Below are positions 1 to 8,100 of a stretch of 64,000 nt of DNA, piece after piece (positions within the stretch are counted from its first letter, which is position 1; each line of letters opens with the position of its first letter). The notes beneath the pieces are model-generated. The model was not told where the DNA came from, did no database searches, and saw nothing but the letters and a program-made list of their open reading frames with translations. The DNA is from Bacteroidota bacterium. Its GTDB lineage: Bacteria; Bacteroidota; Bacteroidia; Bacteroidales; Prolixibacteraceae. Position numbers and translations under genes: made by a program. The stretch lies in the NCBI GenBank assembly GCA_023251455.1, contig JAHEYT010000027.1, positions 91,276 to 155,275 on the forward strand, in the 5' to 3' direction.

Positions 1-2
1 AC

Positions 3-599
3 GACCATTGCAAAGAGCATAATCTCTGTTTCAATGAAAACTTATTAGCCCATAATTTCAATTTTCATGAACTCCATTTTCACCAGGGAGATCGGATGCT
101 TTGGTGCGATAAAGTCTTTCCTGACATCCTCAAGTTTATTGGTTCTGAGCCAAATGTGGAACCATCGGATTACCGGTTTATTTTTAATCATCGGTACATC
201 AGGAAGGATGGAAGTATTTCCCAATTCATGCACGAAGGATCGATAACCTTTGTTGATGACAAATGCTTACCGGTTTTAAACCTGAAAGTGTTTTTCGAAA
301 TCGCTGATATCAAGGCTGATGAAACCATAATATTGACGATATTCAGGTATTCGGCTGAACATGGATATCGAAAAGTTTTGACCAAAATGTATTCAAATAC
401 CAGTAATTCTATTTTATCACTGAGAGAATTGGAGATTATCAAGCTTTGCCACGAAGGACTGAGCAGTAAAATGATAGCCGACAAGTTAAAGCTTAGTATC
501 CATACTGTGAAAAACCACAAACGCAATTGCATGGAGAAAACACTGACTCACAATATCTCGGAATTAATCCATGTTTGTATTCAAAATCATTGGCTGTAA
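3..599 (+). CDS. LuxR-type DNA-binding regulator, 5'-truncated by the window edge
   Basis: The reading frame is open from the first bases of the window, so only the last ~198 residues are present. The ATG at 96 is internal and not a convincing start. The C-terminal ~60 residues form a LuxR/GerE helix-turn-helix: LSLRELEIIKLCHEGLSSKM is the scaffold and LKLSIHTVKNHKRN the recognition helix. The upstream ~130 residues contain RYIRKDGSISQF, which resembles the PAS-fold strand R-x-x-x-K-D-G-S seen in many Bacteroidota PAS-LuxR proteins. The likely role is a cytoplasmic transcription regulator, possibly sensing a ligand through the PAS-like region. The HTH is clear; the PAS call is tentative because its N-terminus is missing. 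Confidence 0.8.
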   Translation, partial: DHCKEHNLCFNENLLAHNFNFHELHFHQGDRMLWCDKVFPDILKFIGSEPNVEPSDYRFIFNHRYIRKDGSISQFMHEGSITFVDDKCLPVLNLKVFFEIADIKADETIILTIFRYSAEHGYRKVLTKMYSNTSNSILSLRELEIIKLCHEGLSSKMIADKLKLSIHTVKNHKRNCMEKTLTHNISELIHVCIQNHWL

Positions 600-646
600 T
601 TAAAGCCTCAGCTATAAGATTACCGCCTTAATTCTGAAAATTACTC

Positions 647-654
647 TATTTTTG
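647..654 (+). promoter_or_regulatory. Bacteroidota -7 box candidate (TATTTTTG)
   Basis: TATTTTTG fits the TAnnTTTG -7 consensus of Bacteroidota sigma-ABfr promoters and ends 22 bp before the ATG at 677, giving a short leader of about 17 nt. No convincing TTTG -33 element lies 19-21 bp upstream, so this is half a promoter match. Confidence 0.4.
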
Positions 655-676
655 CTCTCTGAACAATTCATAATTC

Positions 677-1150
677 ATGAAACAGGTACTTTTTGTATGC
701 CTCGGAAATATTTGCCGAAGCCCCAGCGCCGAAGCCGTTTTTAATGCTTTGATTGAAAAGAATGGACTTGCAGAAGAACTGAAGTGCGACTCGGCAGGAA
801 CTGCAGCTTATCACGCTGGCGACCAGGCTGATTACCGGATGAAGCAATTTGCGCAAAAAAGAGGATATTGTCTGACCAGCATTTCAAGACAGGTAGATCC
901 GAAGGTAGATTTTGACCGTTTCGATTACATCATTGGGATGGATAGTCAAAATGTGCGCGATTTGAAAGCGGTTGCCCGAAACGAAAATGACCGGAAGAAA
1001 ATCTCACTTATGACTGATTATTGTTCCGGCAAAAAATATGATTCAGTTCCGGATCCCTATTTTGGCGGAGCCGCCGGGTTTGAATTGGTTCTTGATATTT
1101 TGGAAGATGCTTGCAAAGGCCTGATCCATAAGCTTCAGAAACCTGCATAA
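677..1150 (+). CDS. Low-molecular-weight protein tyrosine phosphatase
   Basis: Cytoplasmic phosphatase of 157 residues, the normal length for the family. The N-terminal P-loop CLGNICRS (C8 to R14) is the C-x5-R-S signature with the nucleophilic Cys and phosphate-binding Arg. VPDPYFGG (D126) carries the general-acid Asp. It hydrolyses phosphotyrosine or similar phosphomonoesters. In bacteria such enzymes often act with BY-kinases in polysaccharide export, but no kinase or capsule gene is adjacent, so the partner is unknown. It is a single-gene unit with its own promoter-like box and a strong terminator immediately downstream. Confidence 0.95.
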   Translation: MKQVLFVCLGNICRSPSAEAVFNALIEKNGLAEELKCDSAGTAAYHAGDQADYRMKQFAQKRGYCLTSISRQVDPKVDFDRFDYIIGMDSQNVRDLKAVARNENDRKKISLMTDYCSGKKYDSVPDPYFGGAAGFELVLDILEDACKGLIHKLQKPA

Positions 1151-1167
1151 CAAACTTGAATTAATTG

Positions 1168-1210
1168 AAACAGCCCTTGTTCGAGAAATTACTCAGAACA
1201 AGGGCTGTTT
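1168..1210. terminator. Bidirectional intrinsic terminator
   Basis: A perfect 15-bp stem (arms 1168-1182 and 1196-1210) with a 13-nt loop and A/T-rich flanks on both sides. It lies between the convergent phosphatase and racemase-like genes, so it can serve both strands. Confidence 0.85.
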
Positions 1211-1229
1211 TATTTGCTGGAAACTGATG

Positions 1230-1937
1230 TTATCCGATTGCAGCATCCAGAATTCGTTCGACATGAATTTTGGTGGTATTCAGCAATTCAATGTCTTCCA
1301 TATCGCTTGATTTCAGGATAAGCGGTAACTCGGTACCTCCCAATATCAGGCTATCAATCTGACCTTCATTATACATACGGTTGGCAATCGATAATAAATG
1401 GCTTTTTGTTTCAGGTAAAAATCTACCCCGGACCAGTTCTTCCATATAAACTTTATGGATGTATTTTCGCTCGTCGGGCATTGGAGTTATTATTTCCATT
1501 CCGCTAGCTTCAAAACCATCCTGAAAAAATTCTCCTTCCATGGTAGGCAATGTTCCAAATAAACCTAATCGGTTATGCCCTTTGGCTTGCGCATAGGCTA
1601 TGGTCGAGTCTACAATGCTTACCATCTTTGTTTTAACCCGCTGTGCAAGTGGTTCAAAAACCAGATGCGGGGTGTTCGAAGCCATAAAAATTACTTTGGC
1701 TCCGGCTTTTTCAAGTACAAATATTTCCTCCGATAAAAAGTCAACTAACTCATCTAAATGGTCATTGGTAATCAACTCCATCATGTGAGTCATGTTGATG
1801 CTGTTGATGATGATAGACGGATATTCACGCTGACCAGTGCGTTCCTGAAATCTGGAAATGAGACGATTGTAGTAATCAACTGTTGAAGCTGGGGCAATTC
1901 CCCCAATCATTCCGATAGTTTTATAATGTTTGAGCAT
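1230..1937 (-). CDS. Aspartate/glutamate racemase family protein lacking both catalytic cysteines
   Basis: 235 residues with the Asp/Glu racemase fold. The N-terminal TIGMIGGIAPASTVDYYNRL matches the family opening M-I-G-G-x-x-x-x-S-T-x-x-Y-Y. Active members use two Cys residues in C-N-T-x-H and G-C-T-E. Here the motifs read ASNTPH (S87) and LGGTELPL (G201), so both Cys positions are substituted; I checked the codons. The surrounding substrate-binding residues are kept. It may use another mechanism, act on a different substrate, or be a binding protein. It is a monocistronic leftward gene ending at the shared terminator. The family assignment is secure; racemase activity is doubtful. Confidence 0.88.
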   Translation of the reverse strand: MLKHYKTIGMIGGIAPASTVDYYNRLISRFQERTGQREYPSIIINSINMTHMMELITNDHLDELVDFLSEEIFVLEKAGAKVIFMASNTPHLVFEPLAQRVKTKMVSIVDSTIAYAQAKGHNRLGLFGTLPTMEGEFFQDGFEASGMEIITPMPDERKYIHKVYMEELVRGRFLPETKSHLLSIANRMYNEGQIDSLILGGTELPLILKSSDMEDIELLNTTKIHVERILDAAIG

Positions 1938-2032
1938 ACCTGAAACGGTTTATTTAGAGCATCAATGAATTTATCAAATCATATTCTATATCCTTCGCCA
2001 CTTCCCGTCTGCTTTTTCCTTTTTCGAGCTAA

Positions 2033-2377
2033 TTATCCTCCTGAACGTTTGACTTTGTAACTGGCACTTTTGAGAATCTCAATCACTTTGTTACAAAAAT
2101 CACCTTGAATCAGGATTTCTCCATCTTTAGCAGAACCTCCCACTCCACATTTTGTTTTCAGTAGTTTGGCCAATTCTTTCAAATCATCGTCTTTCCCAAC
2201 AAAGCCGGTAATCAGGGTAGCTTTCTTCCCATTTCGCTGTTTTTTGTCGAGTTGAACCCGCAGATCCTGTTTCCCTGGCTGAAGTGTTTCCTTCTCCTCG
2301 TCGCTACCGCTCTCGTATTGAAAATCGGGGTTGGTTGAATAAACCGTACCCAGCCTGTCTTTCCAGTCGTTGGCCAT
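2033..2377 (-). CDS. SUI1/YciH family translation factor homologue
   Basis: 114 residues. The N-terminal ~40 residues are polar and probably flexible. The C-terminal SUI1 (eIF1-like) domain includes GKKATLITGF and LLKTKCGVGGSAKDGEILIQGD, the conserved K-x-G-x-G-G-S/T-x-K-D/N-G-x-I-x-I-Q-G core. It ends VKRSGG, as is usual for bacterial YciH. It is presumed to contact the small ribosomal subunit and affect start-site fidelity. It is a single leftward gene. The 238-bp gap behind it (2378-2615) shows no recognisable element. Confidence 0.9.
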   Translation of the reverse strand: MANDWKDRLGTVYSTNPDFQYESGSDEEKETLQPGKQDLRVQLDKKQRNGKKATLITGFVGKDDDLKELAKLLKTKCGVGGSAKDGEILIQGDFCNKVIEILKSASYKVKRSGG

Positions 2378-2615
2378 TTTATTTTCTGAAATTTGCGCTC
2401 AAAGATAGCAGATTTTAATACTGATTATTTTTATATTGTTTCTAATTTGTTTCAGTTTCAATAAAATATCTGAATAGGTTCTCGTTTCTTGTATAACACA
2501 GATAAGCTGAGATATTCAGGAAAGTTCTAGCTTCGATTTATATCGCATCTGTTCAACTGATTTAGATTTGAGGATAGATAAACAAACCTCCAGATTTAAT
2601 CAATTGGGTACATTT

Positions 2616-4283
2616 CTACCACAAAACATCTTCCAGAATACTTCCTGAACAATGATCGGGAATTGGCACGTGCAGAATCTCCAGAATAGTTGGAACCATG
2701 TCTTCTCCCTGAATCTTTTTCCGAATTTGTAATTGTTTTACTGCATTTCCATACATGATGAAAGGAATGTTGGAGTTGTCATTGTAAATAGTTTTCTCGT
2801 ATTTGTAAACTGGCTGCCAGCCATCTTCGAGTTGAAAAAGTACATCTCCGGAACGTTTAAAATTGTATGAATTGGCGATTACAGCCAGCTGCCCTTTTGC
2901 ATAATCGCCCTGCTCGAACGAAGTTGAAGGCAAAGCAATTTTTACTCCTTCAAACTGATTGATAAAATTGGCAGTTTTGGTTTGAATGTCTTGCAGCGAA
3001 ACGTTTTTCTTTTCGAGTAATTCACGGTTAAAATAAAGTTGCTGGTCACCAACTACCTCAATCCAATCGCCCTGTCCGTATGTAATATTCAGGAATGATT
3101 TTAACAGGGCAATTGCACTTTCAGGAGAGAACGCGCCGACAGGCATATTGAATTCTTCCTTCATATAATCAACCGGATAGATCGATGAACAGGTTGATGT
3201 AAGAACAACCAACGAATTTCCTTTACCAATAGTTTTATCGAGAAAGTCAAGGATCAAAGCAATGTCCTGATCAAGGCGTAAGTATGTATCTTCCATTTCA
3301 ATAGAGGCAGGTCCGAAGGAATTATTTTCATAATCCATTGAGGTAAAAGTCAGCGTTAAAAGATCAGGATATTCATCTTTCCCAAGGTTTTCGGCCAGAA
3401 TTAAACTGGTTGCAAAATCCTTCACCATATTATTTCCGAATGGTGTGGTTTTCAAAAACTTGTAATTGACTGCCTTTCCCTTGAGTTTTTTCATGCTATA
3501 TGGAAACGTGTTCCATTTGTCGAAATAGCCTTTTTCAAGAATATAGTCGTCGGGCAGGCTTTCCTCGTAGCTTGTGATAGGAAGTAAGGTCGCCCAGTCG
3601 CGCTGGGTAAATGTTTTGGCATATTCTTTTTCGTTGAACAGACGCACCCACTCCGGAAAGGTAGCGACATAATACGAACTTGAAATCATATGACCGTTTT
3701 GAGTGTCGAACCAATAGGCTCCATTGGCTGCATGGCCTGCCGAAAGCACTGCGCTGACATCATTCATAGCCACACTAAATACTTTCGACTTGTTACGGTT
3801 GCTAATTTTAATGAGGTCGCCCAAAGTTGGTGACAGAAGTTTCGTTGCCGAGCGTTCGCCATCTTTCGAATCGCTCCCAACAGTGATAAAATAATCGTCG
3901 GCAATGCAGTTAATTTCTTTTTTCTTCAGTCTGTCATACCACCTGTCGCTAACGATACCATGAGTAGCCGGGTAAACACCTGTAAAAAGGGTTGCTGTTC
4001 CGGTTGAAATCTTCTGAACATGTAAATCGAGCTGGGCATTGCTGCAAACCGCACCTTCGTTAACCAGCCGTTTGAACCCACCCTCCTGAAATTTATTCCA
4101 ATACCTCGAAAGATAATCGGTACGCATTTGGTCGACCGAAATTACGACCACTATTTTGGGAATGTTGGCATTGTTGTTTTTCGTATTTTGTGCAGTAAGG
4201 GAATTTCCACAAAGAATTGTCAATAAGGTGAAAACACCTAGTATGTTTATTTTTGTCATGGTTGGCTTAAATTTGAGTGGCAA
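2616..4283 (-). CDS. Secreted alkaline-phosphatase-superfamily protein with a degenerate active site (predicted pseudoenzyme)
   Basis: 555 residues with a signal peptide ending near SLTAQ. M9 (start at 4259) gives an equally good or better signal peptide. The overall sequence follows the PafA-type phosphatases: VVVISVDQMRTDYL with metal ligand D51, GGFKRLVNEGA, FTGVYPATHGI, RWYDR, and EDTYLRLDQDIALILDFLDK. The catalytic positions are changed. The nucleophile Thr aligns with I92, the PafA Lys/Arg pair with N174 and V176, and the Asp-x-x-x-His ligand segment reads DYENN (317-321). TADHG reads TSTCS (362-366), and the last His aligns with N505. Catalysis by the usual two-zinc mechanism is therefore unlikely. 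It is divergent from the FMN-binding gene across a 54-78 bp gap. Confidence 0.85.
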   Translation of the reverse strand: MPLKFKPTMTKINILGVFTLLTILCGNSLTAQNTKNNNANIPKIVVVISVDQMRTDYLSRYWNKFQEGGFKRLVNEGAVCSNAQLDLHVQKISTGTATLFTGVYPATHGIVSDRWYDRLKKKEINCIADDYFITVGSDSKDGERSATKLLSPTLGDLIKISNRNKSKVFSVAMNDVSAVLSAGHAANGAYWFDTQNGHMISSSYYVATFPEWVRLFNEKEYAKTFTQRDWATLLPITSYEESLPDDYILEKGYFDKWNTFPYSMKKLKGKAVNYKFLKTTPFGNNMVKDFATSLILAENLGKDEYPDLLTLTFTSMDYENNSFGPASIEMEDTYLRLDQDIALILDFLDKTIGKGNSLVVLTSTCSSIYPVDYMKEEFNMPVGAFSPESAIALLKSFLNITYGQGDWIEVVGDQQLYFNRELLEKKNVSLQDIQTKTANFINQFEGVKIALPSTSFEQGDYAKGQLAVIANSYNFKRSGDVLFQLEDGWQPVYKYEKTIYNDNSNIPFIMYGNAVKQLQIRKKIQGEDMVPTILEILHVPIPDHCSGSILEDVLW

Positions 4284-4337
4284 AAGTATAAAAACAAAGA
4301 ATCATACCCAATTACTAACTGAAAACGTATTCCGAAC

Positions 4338-4865
4338 ATGAAAAATTATTTGATGCCTCTGTTTGTGTGTTTTATTGTTGGCTCTTCTTTCTCCCAGTCA
4401 GCAAATCCTGATCCGGCGAAATCAGCCATCCTTGAAAAACTTCACTGGATTATTGAACGATCAGACATGAACAAAGTCAGGTCGGCATTTCAGGAAATTT
4501 GCAATGAAAACCATTTTTCAGGGTTGGTTTCAGGGTTGAAAGATGGGACATACAAAGGAGCCAGTCCTGCCGATAATTACGGTTACAGGCATGAGGTCGT
4601 ATTTGAAATCAAAGGAGGCAAAATAGTTTCGATTGATTACGATGAAATTCACACAACCGGGCACGCTAAACAACACGACGAAGACTACTGCAAACGAATG
4701 CTACAAAGCGGAACAACTCCGGCAATTTCCTATCCGATATATGAAAATCAGATGCTCAAAAAACAAGATTTCAATCAGGTTGATGCTGTAAGTGGAGCCA
4801 GCTATTCACAATACCGTTTCAAACTGGCCATTTTATACGCTATTTTGAATTCAGGACAATTATAA
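4338..4865 (+). CDS. Secreted FMN-binding domain protein with a flavinylation motif
   Basis: 175 residues. A signal peptide (cleavage near SSFSQS) predicts a periplasmic location. DGTYKGAS starts an FMN_bind domain that continues through HEVVFEIKGGKIVSIDYDEI. DAVSGAS (149-155) matches the D-x-x-[ST]-G-A-[ST] motif to which the flavin transferase ApbE attaches FMN through the final Ser/Thr, here S155. It probably acts as a small covalent-flavin electron carrier. No ApbE or membrane electron-transfer subunit is adjacent. It is divergent from the phosphatase-like gene and terminated by the hairpin that follows. Confidence 0.85.
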   Translation: MKNYLMPLFVCFIVGSSFSQSANPDPAKSAILEKLHWIIERSDMNKVRSAFQEICNENHFSGLVSGLKDGTYKGASPADNYGYRHEVVFEIKGGKIVSIDYDEIHTTGHAKQHDEDYCKRMLQSGTTPAISYPIYENQMLKKQDFNQVDAVSGASYSQYRFKLAILYAILNSGQL

Positions 4866-4870
4866 AGAAG

Positions 4871-4922
4871 GAAAAAGTCAATAGTCATTAGAAAAGATTT
4901 CCCAATGACTATTGACTTTTTC
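4871..4922. terminator. Bidirectional terminator, 19-bp stem
   Basis: Perfect inverted repeat with arms 4871-4889 and 4904-4922 and A-rich/T-rich ends. It separates the convergent FMN-binding gene and ABC permease. The left arm and its 3' flank share 22 nt with the terminator region after sprA at 23454. Confidence 0.85.
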
Positions 4923-4956
4923 TTTCTGGCAACTGAGACCGAACACTGCGACTTTT

Positions 4957-6075
4957 CTACGCAGTTTTCCGGTATCTCAGCACAGCCAAACTCAGAAAGG
5001 TAAAACCGAGAATGCAAAGTGCAACGAACTCGTGTATCAGATCGCTAAAATTAGAACCTTTGAGCACAACCATGCGCATCACTTTCATAAAGTGAAAAAC
5101 CGGATTTACTTCGTTAATCAATTGTGCCCAACGTGGCATACTGTCGACTGGAGTGAAAATACCACCCATCAAAATGAAAATCATCATAAAAAAGTAAGTG
5201 ACAAACATAACCTGTTGCTGTGTGTCGGCAAGGGTCGAAACAAATAATCCCAATCCGAGAATTCCCAGAAGATAAAGGATGCCGAATCCAAAAACCAGTC
5301 CCAAACTACCCACAATAGGCAGATTAAATACGACTTTGGCAATCAGCAGTCCGAAAGACAGATCGAAAAGTGCAATGACCACAAAAGGAATCAATTTCCC
5401 GGTCAGAAACTGGATCTTCCGGATAGGTGTAACATTAAGCTGTTCGATGGTTCCTTGTTCCTTTTCTTTCACCAAACTCATTCCGGAGAGAAATAAACCA
5501 ATGAGCGTGACTAAAATAGCCAGAACACCGGGAGCCATATACCATTTGTATTCGAGTTCAGAATTATACCAGAAGCGCGAAACAGCATTGATTTGAGAAG
5601 GCGGATTAAATTCGGGCAACCCTTTCCATTCAGCAATGATATTTTTGTTGAAATCGCGAATTACCGAGGCGGCATACGAATAACCCAACTGGGCAGCCTG
5701 CCCGTCGATGGCATTCACCAACAATTGCAAACTGGCTTTGTCGTCGCGAATTAAGTTGCGCTCAAATCCTTGAGGAATAACCAAAACCATGTGATCTTTA
5801 TTTTTCAGAATTTCTTTTTCGCCTTCCTCCGGATCGAACGAAGTGTTGTTAATGGTGAAAAATGGCGAAGCATCTAATTTGGATGCCAATTCGCGCGAAG
5901 TAGACGACATATCTTTATCGACCAGAAAAATATTGACATTCTTCAGATCATAGGTGGCAGCGAATACCAAAACCAACATCTGCATTAATGGAATCATGAT
6001 GATCATCCGAAGCATCGCTTTATTCCGCTTAACCTGAATAAACTCTTTCTGTATAACGTAAAATATTGTTTTCAT
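4957..6075 (-). CDS. ABC-2 type permease, YbhR/YbhS-like (last gene of the exporter operon)
   Basis: 372-residue inner-membrane permease with the ABC2_membrane_3 layout. It has one N-terminal TM helix (about 21-40), a ~135-residue periplasmic domain, then about five TM helices from ~175 to the C-terminus. VKEKEQGTIEQLNVTP after the second helix is the coupling-region motif of this family (E-K-E-x-G-T). It pairs with the neighbouring permease to form the membrane part of a drug or solute exporter energised by the two ATPases upstream in the operon. The 89-bp spacer to the preceding gene carries short imperfect repeats (GTGTCTA type) resembling those at 54522. Confidence 0.9.
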   Translation of the reverse strand: MKTIFYVIQKEFIQVKRNKAMLRMIIMIPLMQMLVLVFAATYDLKNVNIFLVDKDMSSTSRELASKLDASPFFTINNTSFDPEEGEKEILKNKDHMVLVIPQGFERNLIRDDKASLQLLVNAIDGQAAQLGYSYAASVIRDFNKNIIAEWKGLPEFNPPSQINAVSRFWYNSELEYKWYMAPGVLAILVTLIGLFLSGMSLVKEKEQGTIEQLNVTPIRKIQFLTGKLIPFVVIALFDLSFGLLIAKVVFNLPIVGSLGLVFGFGILYLLGILGLGLFVSTLADTQQQVMFVTYFFMMIFILMGGIFTPVDSMPRWAQLINEVNPVFHFMKVMRMVVLKGSNFSDLIHEFVALCILGFTFLSLAVLRYRKTA

Positions 6076-6164
6076 AGATGAGTGTCTAAAGTTTGGAGTT
6101 CTGAGTGTCTAGAGTTAAGAAACCACAATTTTAGGCACTCCGAACTCTAGCTCCCTCTGAACTT

Positions 6165-7274
6165 TTATTCTAATCTTATTTTGAAATTCTTAATGCTCAA
6201 CGCGATAAACACAAAGGTCATGAACATCAGAATTAGCGTTTCTTTCCAAACGAACATGATGCCGGTTCCTTTCAGCATGATGTTTTTAATGATCACGATA
6301 AACCATCGCGGCGGCATGGCGTGACTCAGAATTCGCAGCGGAAGTGGCATATTTTCGATCGGAAACATAAATCCTGAAAGCAAGATGGTGGGCAACATCA
6401 GTGCAAGTACCGAAATGAACATGGCCACCATTTGATTGGGAGCAACGGTCGAAATCAGGATTCCCAAACTGAGCGCCATCAGGATAAACAAAAAACTTTC
6501 GGCCATTAGAAAAATGAAACTGCCTTTAATTGGAACACCAAAGAAAAACACGCCAATAATAATGATTGTCAACGCATTAATAAACGACAACAACAAATAT
6601 GGAGTCACTTTTCCCAACACAATCTGAATAGGTTTCAGTGGCGAAGCAAGCAACACCTCCATCGTTCCCAATTCCTTTTCTTTACTGATCGAAATGGATG
6701 TCATCATGGCCGAAATCAGCATCAAAATCATAGCCATGATTCCGGGTACAAACATGTAAACGCTTTTCAGTCCTTCGTTATACAGCATCCGCACTTCTGT
6801 ATTGATCTGGTTGGGCAACTGAATATTCTGAAGTTTTTCCTTTTTCACGTAGTCGTTGATGATTCCTGAAGCATAACTAGTCAAGATTCGCGCGGTGTTT
6901 GGATCGGAAGCATCAGCCAGCAGCTGGACATCGGCTCTCCCGTCACGTTCCAGGTTTTGTTCAAAATTGGATCCGAAGGTGACCACCATTTTTACCTTTC
7001 CTTTCCGGAAAACATCTTCCACATCGTCGCCGGGTAGCAATTCTTCGCTCATTACAAAATAGCCGGAAGACATTAATTTGGAGGTTATTTCTCGTGTTGT
7101 ATTGTCGTGCGACTGATCGAGAATGGCAATTCGTGAATTCTGAATATCGGTATTGATCACTTTTCCAAAAAGCAGCAATTGGACAATTGGTAAAATAAAA
7201 ATGATCATCATCGTTCGAGGATCGCGAAAAATATGTAAAAATTCTTTCCGGAGAAAACCTATAAATTGTTTCAT
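6165..7274 (-). CDS. ABC-2 type permease, YbhR/YbhS-like
   Basis: 369 residues with the same topology as its downstream neighbour: TM1 ~20-40, a periplasmic domain to ~170, then five TM helices. SISKEKELGTMEVLLASPLK is the conserved ABC-2 coupling segment, and GFMFPIENMP before the last helices is also typical. It probably heterodimerises with the permease encoded next. It is the fifth of six genes after the TetR regulator in the leftward operon. Confidence 0.9.
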   Translation of the reverse strand: MKQFIGFLRKEFLHIFRDPRTMMIIFILPIVQLLLFGKVINTDIQNSRIAILDQSHDNTTREITSKLMSSGYFVMSEELLPGDDVEDVFRKGKVKMVVTFGSNFEQNLERDGRADVQLLADASDPNTARILTSYASGIINDYVKKEKLQNIQLPNQINTEVRMLYNEGLKSVYMFVPGIMAMILMLISAMMTSISISKEKELGTMEVLLASPLKPIQIVLGKVTPYLLLSFINALTIIIIGVFFFGVPIKGSFIFLMAESFLFILMALSLGILISTVAPNQMVAMFISVLALMLPTILLSGFMFPIENMPLPLRILSHAMPPRWFIVIIKNIMLKGTGIMFVWKETLILMFMTFVFIALSIKNFKIRLE

Positions 7275-7337
7275 ATATCGTGTTCAATATTTTATCAGGT
7301 AGAGACGTAACATTTTACGTTTCTACAATCGAATGAT

Positions 7338-8066
7338 TTATTCTGCATTTCGTGCAATCTTCAGGAAAACTTCGTCCATGTTTTTGGCTGCGTATTGTTT
7401 TTTCAGGTTTTCGGGCGTGTCAAGTGCTTCTATTCGTCCCTCGTTCATGATCGAAACCCGGTTGCAATATTCGGCTTCGTCCATATAGTGAGTGGTTACA
7501 AAAACGGTAATTCCACGGTCGGAAGCTTCGTAAATCAGATCCCAGAATTTACGTCGGGTAATCGGGTCAACGCCACCAGTTGGCTCATCGAGAAATACAA
7601 TTTTCGGATCGTGAAAAATAGCCACCGAAAAGGCCAGTTTTTGTTTCCATCCCAATGGCAGCGAGCCAATCAGAGAATCTTTAGCCGATTCAATATCCAG
7701 ATTTTTGAGTAGAATTTCTTGTTTGGCTTTTCGCTCGGAAGGTGAGATTCCGTAAATTCCGGAGAAAAACCGGATGTTTTCAGCAATGGTCAAGTCTTCG
7801 TATAACGAGAATTTCTGGCTCATGTAACCAATGCTCCGTTTTATTTTTTCAGTTTCCTTGTATATGTCGAACCCTGCTACTTTTGCTTCTCCTGAAGTGG
7901 GTGCTGAAAGTCCGCAAAGAATCTTCATTGCCGTAGTTTTCCCGGCACCATTGGCTCCCAGAAATCCGAATATTTCACCCTGGTACACATCAAAATTCAG
8001 GTGGTCGTTGGCAACGAACGAACCAAATTTCTTGACCAGATTGCGTACTTCAATTACTTTTTCCAT
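7338..8066 (-). CDS. ABC transporter ATPase, equivalent to the C-terminal half of YbhF
   Basis: 242 residues from the ATG at 8066 (MEKVIEVRNLVKKFG). A longer frame to 8156 overlaps the preceding gene and lacks family similarity, so it was rejected. Walker A is GANGAGKTT and Walker B is KIVFLDEPTGGVDP. The signature is unusual: LPLGWKQKLA instead of LSGGxxQ. That departure is known from the second nucleotide-binding domain of YbhF-like proteins. It presumably pairs with the ATPase encoded just upstream to power export by the two permeases. Confidence 0.92.
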   Translation of the reverse strand: MEKVIEVRNLVKKFGSFVANDHLNFDVYQGEIFGFLGANGAGKTTAMKILCGLSAPTSGEAKVAGFDIYKETEKIKRSIGYMSQKFSLYEDLTIAENIRFFSGIYGISPSERKAKQEILLKNLDIESAKDSLIGSLPLGWKQKLAFSVAIFHDPKIVFLDEPTGGVDPITRRKFWDLIYEASDRGITVFVTTHYMDEAEYCNRVSIMNEGRIEALDTPENLKKQYAAKNMDEVFLKIARNAE

Positions 8067-8100
8067 TTCTAATTTCTTTTTTACTGAATAATGCAACTGA

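Noticed and set aside
2033..2377. Eukaryotic-like gene acquired by transfer (SUI1 domain)
   Set aside because: SUI1/YciH homologues are common in bacteria and the codon use looks like its neighbours.
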